Shown: piece by piece, positions 62,682 through 64,000 of the stretch
Numbering within the stretch: position 1 is the first letter of the stretch
Layout of the letters: each line of letters begins with the position of its first letter
Notes under the pieces: model-generated
The model's database searches: none
Seen by the model: the letters and a program-made list of their open reading frames with translations, nothing else
Told to the model about the DNA's origin: nothing
Source of the DNA: Pseudo-nitzschia pungens
Lineage: Eukaryota > Bacillariophyta > Bacillariophyceae > Bacillariales > Bacillariaceae
Length of the DNA: 64,000 nucleotides
Direction: 5' to 3'
Assembly (NCBI GenBank): GCA_037355855.1
Contig: CM074769.1
Location: 744,001 to 808,000 of the forward strand
Translations under genes and position numbers: made by a program

Positions 62682-63266
62682 CCATTTTATTAGAAGTGCG
62701 TTCCGACAATTGCTTCATTCGCTATGGATCTCATTGTTAAACTAGCTACTAAATTTGTGAATAAGAAACGCATACACATTGGTACTGAATCTTTTCAAAA
62801 AGCAGTTGGCTGACTACATGTAGCCGTTTCCGCATGGTACACAGACACACTTTGTTTTGTAGTTTTGCGTATTGACTGCGATCGTTGAAAGTTTGGACAC
62901 TGACATTCTGTTCGGGGTTTCAGCATGGTGGACAACGTTATGAAACTTTGTTTAACGTACAAGAAAAGCACAAAGGTTGTCGGAACTAGAACTTCGTACA
63001 AGGAAGAGAATGTCTTGCGGTAGTATAATATTTGTATCCTATTGTTTTTATGTTTTGAAAAATATGCAATTCGAAATGCGTTACTGCCCGCACGTTCATA
63101 TGCTATGAAAATGACTTCTTTATGTAGATCTATTCTTGGTGCGAAGAATGGTTTGTGATGTATATCCCCTGTGAGACTTTCTATGACCCCGTTGCGATGC
63201 AAAAAAATGCTTCGACCGACTTGTTCGAAAGGAAAAAAGCAAAAAGAAACAAAGGAAAAGAGACTT
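62682..63266. other. Intergenic between convergent RRP36 and zinc-binding protein genes
   Basis: No supported gene or repeat. Confidence 0.5.
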
Positions 63267-63983
63267 CTAATATCCCCGGAAATTGTTCACCGCCACCCGA
63301 GGATGCAGACCTCGTTGATACGAATGGGTTATCATGGCAGGAGGCAGTCCGTGCATCGGTCTTGGCATTCCGTTGTACTGGACGTATTCGGCAGACAAAT
63401 CCGACGGTGTTGTTGGTGCCATCGTCGTCGCTGGGGGAGAGGAAGACTTTTGGTCCTTCCCTTCATCTTTTCCGTCGTCCACATGCATTCGTTTCCAAAT
63501 GCGATTGAAGAAGAGCTTGCGCAAACCTCTTCGATTCTTGGACTGAGCTTGATCCTTTTGTAGTCTCACGAGCTCTGCCTTGATCGATTCGGGGCATTTC
63601 CGGCATTTTTGTAGATGATTGTACACGTTGCGATCCGAATTGGCCAAACTCAAGGCAGCTACGGAAGAAGGAAAATATCGTCCGAATCCAGCTCGACCTT
63701 GGCAATGACGACATTCCATGCCAGGAAATCCGACTTCGTTGTCCTTGATTTTGCTCCGACCTCCTGTCCTGTCTTCTTCTGTGAAGCGACAAGTTTGCAT
63801 TTGATCCATGAGCAAAAAGAGGTAATCGGTCACAAGATCCTTGTCTTCCTGCCGAACAACCTCTTCTGGCTTATGCTGCGGCACTTGCTGATCTCCTGGT
63901 GCGCGGCCACTGACCGAAGATGGAATGGGACCTAGATCACCAGGTTTGCGACAGAATCGCACACCCTGAGATGTGTCCACCAT
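63267..63983 (-). CDS. Zinc-binding domain protein of diatom type, possibly longer at its N-terminus
   Basis: The frame encodes 238 residues from the ATG ending at 63983, and it stays open upstream to the right window edge, so the true start may lie outside. The centre has a compact metal-binding unit: GFPGMECRHCQGRAGFGRYF, then PSSVAALSLANSDRNVYNHL, then QKCRKCP. This gives a C-x2-C ... H-x3-C-x2-C arrangement with a conserved GFGRYFP loop. I recall this unit as frequent in diatom proteins, often in several copies, with no established function; nucleic-acid or protein binding is inferred. The C-terminal part is Pro/Ser/Met-rich with a basic stretch (KNRRGLRKLFFNRIWKRM). No signal peptide is visible. 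Confidence 0.72.
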   Translation of the reverse strand: MVDTSQGVRFCRKPGDLGPIPSSVSGRAPGDQQVPQHKPEEVVRQEDKDLVTDYLFLLMDQMQTCRFTEEDRTGGRSKIKDNEVGFPGMECRHCQGRAGFGRYFPSSVAALSLANSDRNVYNHLQKCRKCPESIKAELVRLQKDQAQSKNRRGLRKLFFNRIWKRMHVDDGKDEGKDQKSSSPPATTMAPTTPSDLSAEYVQYNGMPRPMHGLPPAMITHSYQRGLHPRVAVNNFRGY

Positions 63984-64000
63984 ACCGAGGCGCCTGTGCA

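Noticed and set aside
1..64000. CRISPR arrays, bacterial operons, integrases, rRNA genes
   Set aside because: No regularly spaced repeats with unique spacers, no ribosome-binding-site-coupled genes, no phage or transposase proteins and no rRNA sequence were seen.

Overview
The window looks like nuclear DNA of a photosynthetic stramenopile, most likely a pennate diatom. Genes lie on both strands, are not in operons, and many carry one or two GT-AG introns. Many products begin with a signal peptide followed by an F or W at the cleavage site (for example STA|FLSP, SCDA|FSAT, IAA|FASS, PATA|W), the bipartite presequence of plastids derived from red algae. One secreted protein combines Ser/Pro repeats with lysine clusters of the type linked to diatom silica. 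The species call is inference; no organellar or bacterial signature is seen.

Layout, 0-20 kb: a truncated gene with a GET2/CAMLG-like N-terminus (-); a broken hemerythrin-like pseudogene (-); a CYP97-type P450 (+); a type II membrane glycosyltransferase-like gene with a duplicated 3' end (+); a small acylated protein (-); an ankyrin-type protein (+); a three-exon gene for mitochondrial ribosomal protein mL53 (-); a SET-domain protein (+); a secreted or plastid alpha/beta hydrolase (-); tRNA-Asp(GUC) (-); and RNF10 (+).

20-40 kb: a DGDG synthase with large low-complexity inserts (-); HPPD (+); a coiled-coil protein (-); an ABCB half transporter reconstructed from three exons (-); a 941-residue Ser/Pro-rich protein with pentalysine clusters (-); and MUS81 with an unusual C-terminal extension (-).

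40-64 kb: CCR4 deadenylase (-); an Arg-rich repeat protein ending in a cystatin-like domain (+); NAD(P)HX dehydratase (-); a CvfB-like S1 protein (+); a lumen-targeted degenerate ChaN-domain protein (-); Eaf6 with an AT-hook (-); a two-box HMGB protein (+); a CGL160/AtpI-like membrane protein (-); a plastid methyltransferase (+); a thylakoid-lumen-type protein (-); then aldose 1-epimerase (+) and RRP36 (+), separated by a 500-N gap, and a zinc-binding protein at the right edge (-).

The genes do not form one pathway. Plastid-directed functions recur: carotenoid hydroxylation, plastoquinone/tocopherol precursor synthesis, galactolipid synthesis, possible ATP synthase assembly and lumen proteins. 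They sit among housekeeping nuclear, ribosomal and DNA-repair genes. Intergenic DNA holds a small foldback (MITE-like) family and two short motifs (TAACCTTAC and GTAATCTTAC types) repeated in gene flanks. The most novel candidates are the pentalysine Ser/Pro protein (32849-35772) and the Arg-repeat cystatin-like protein (45728-46687).
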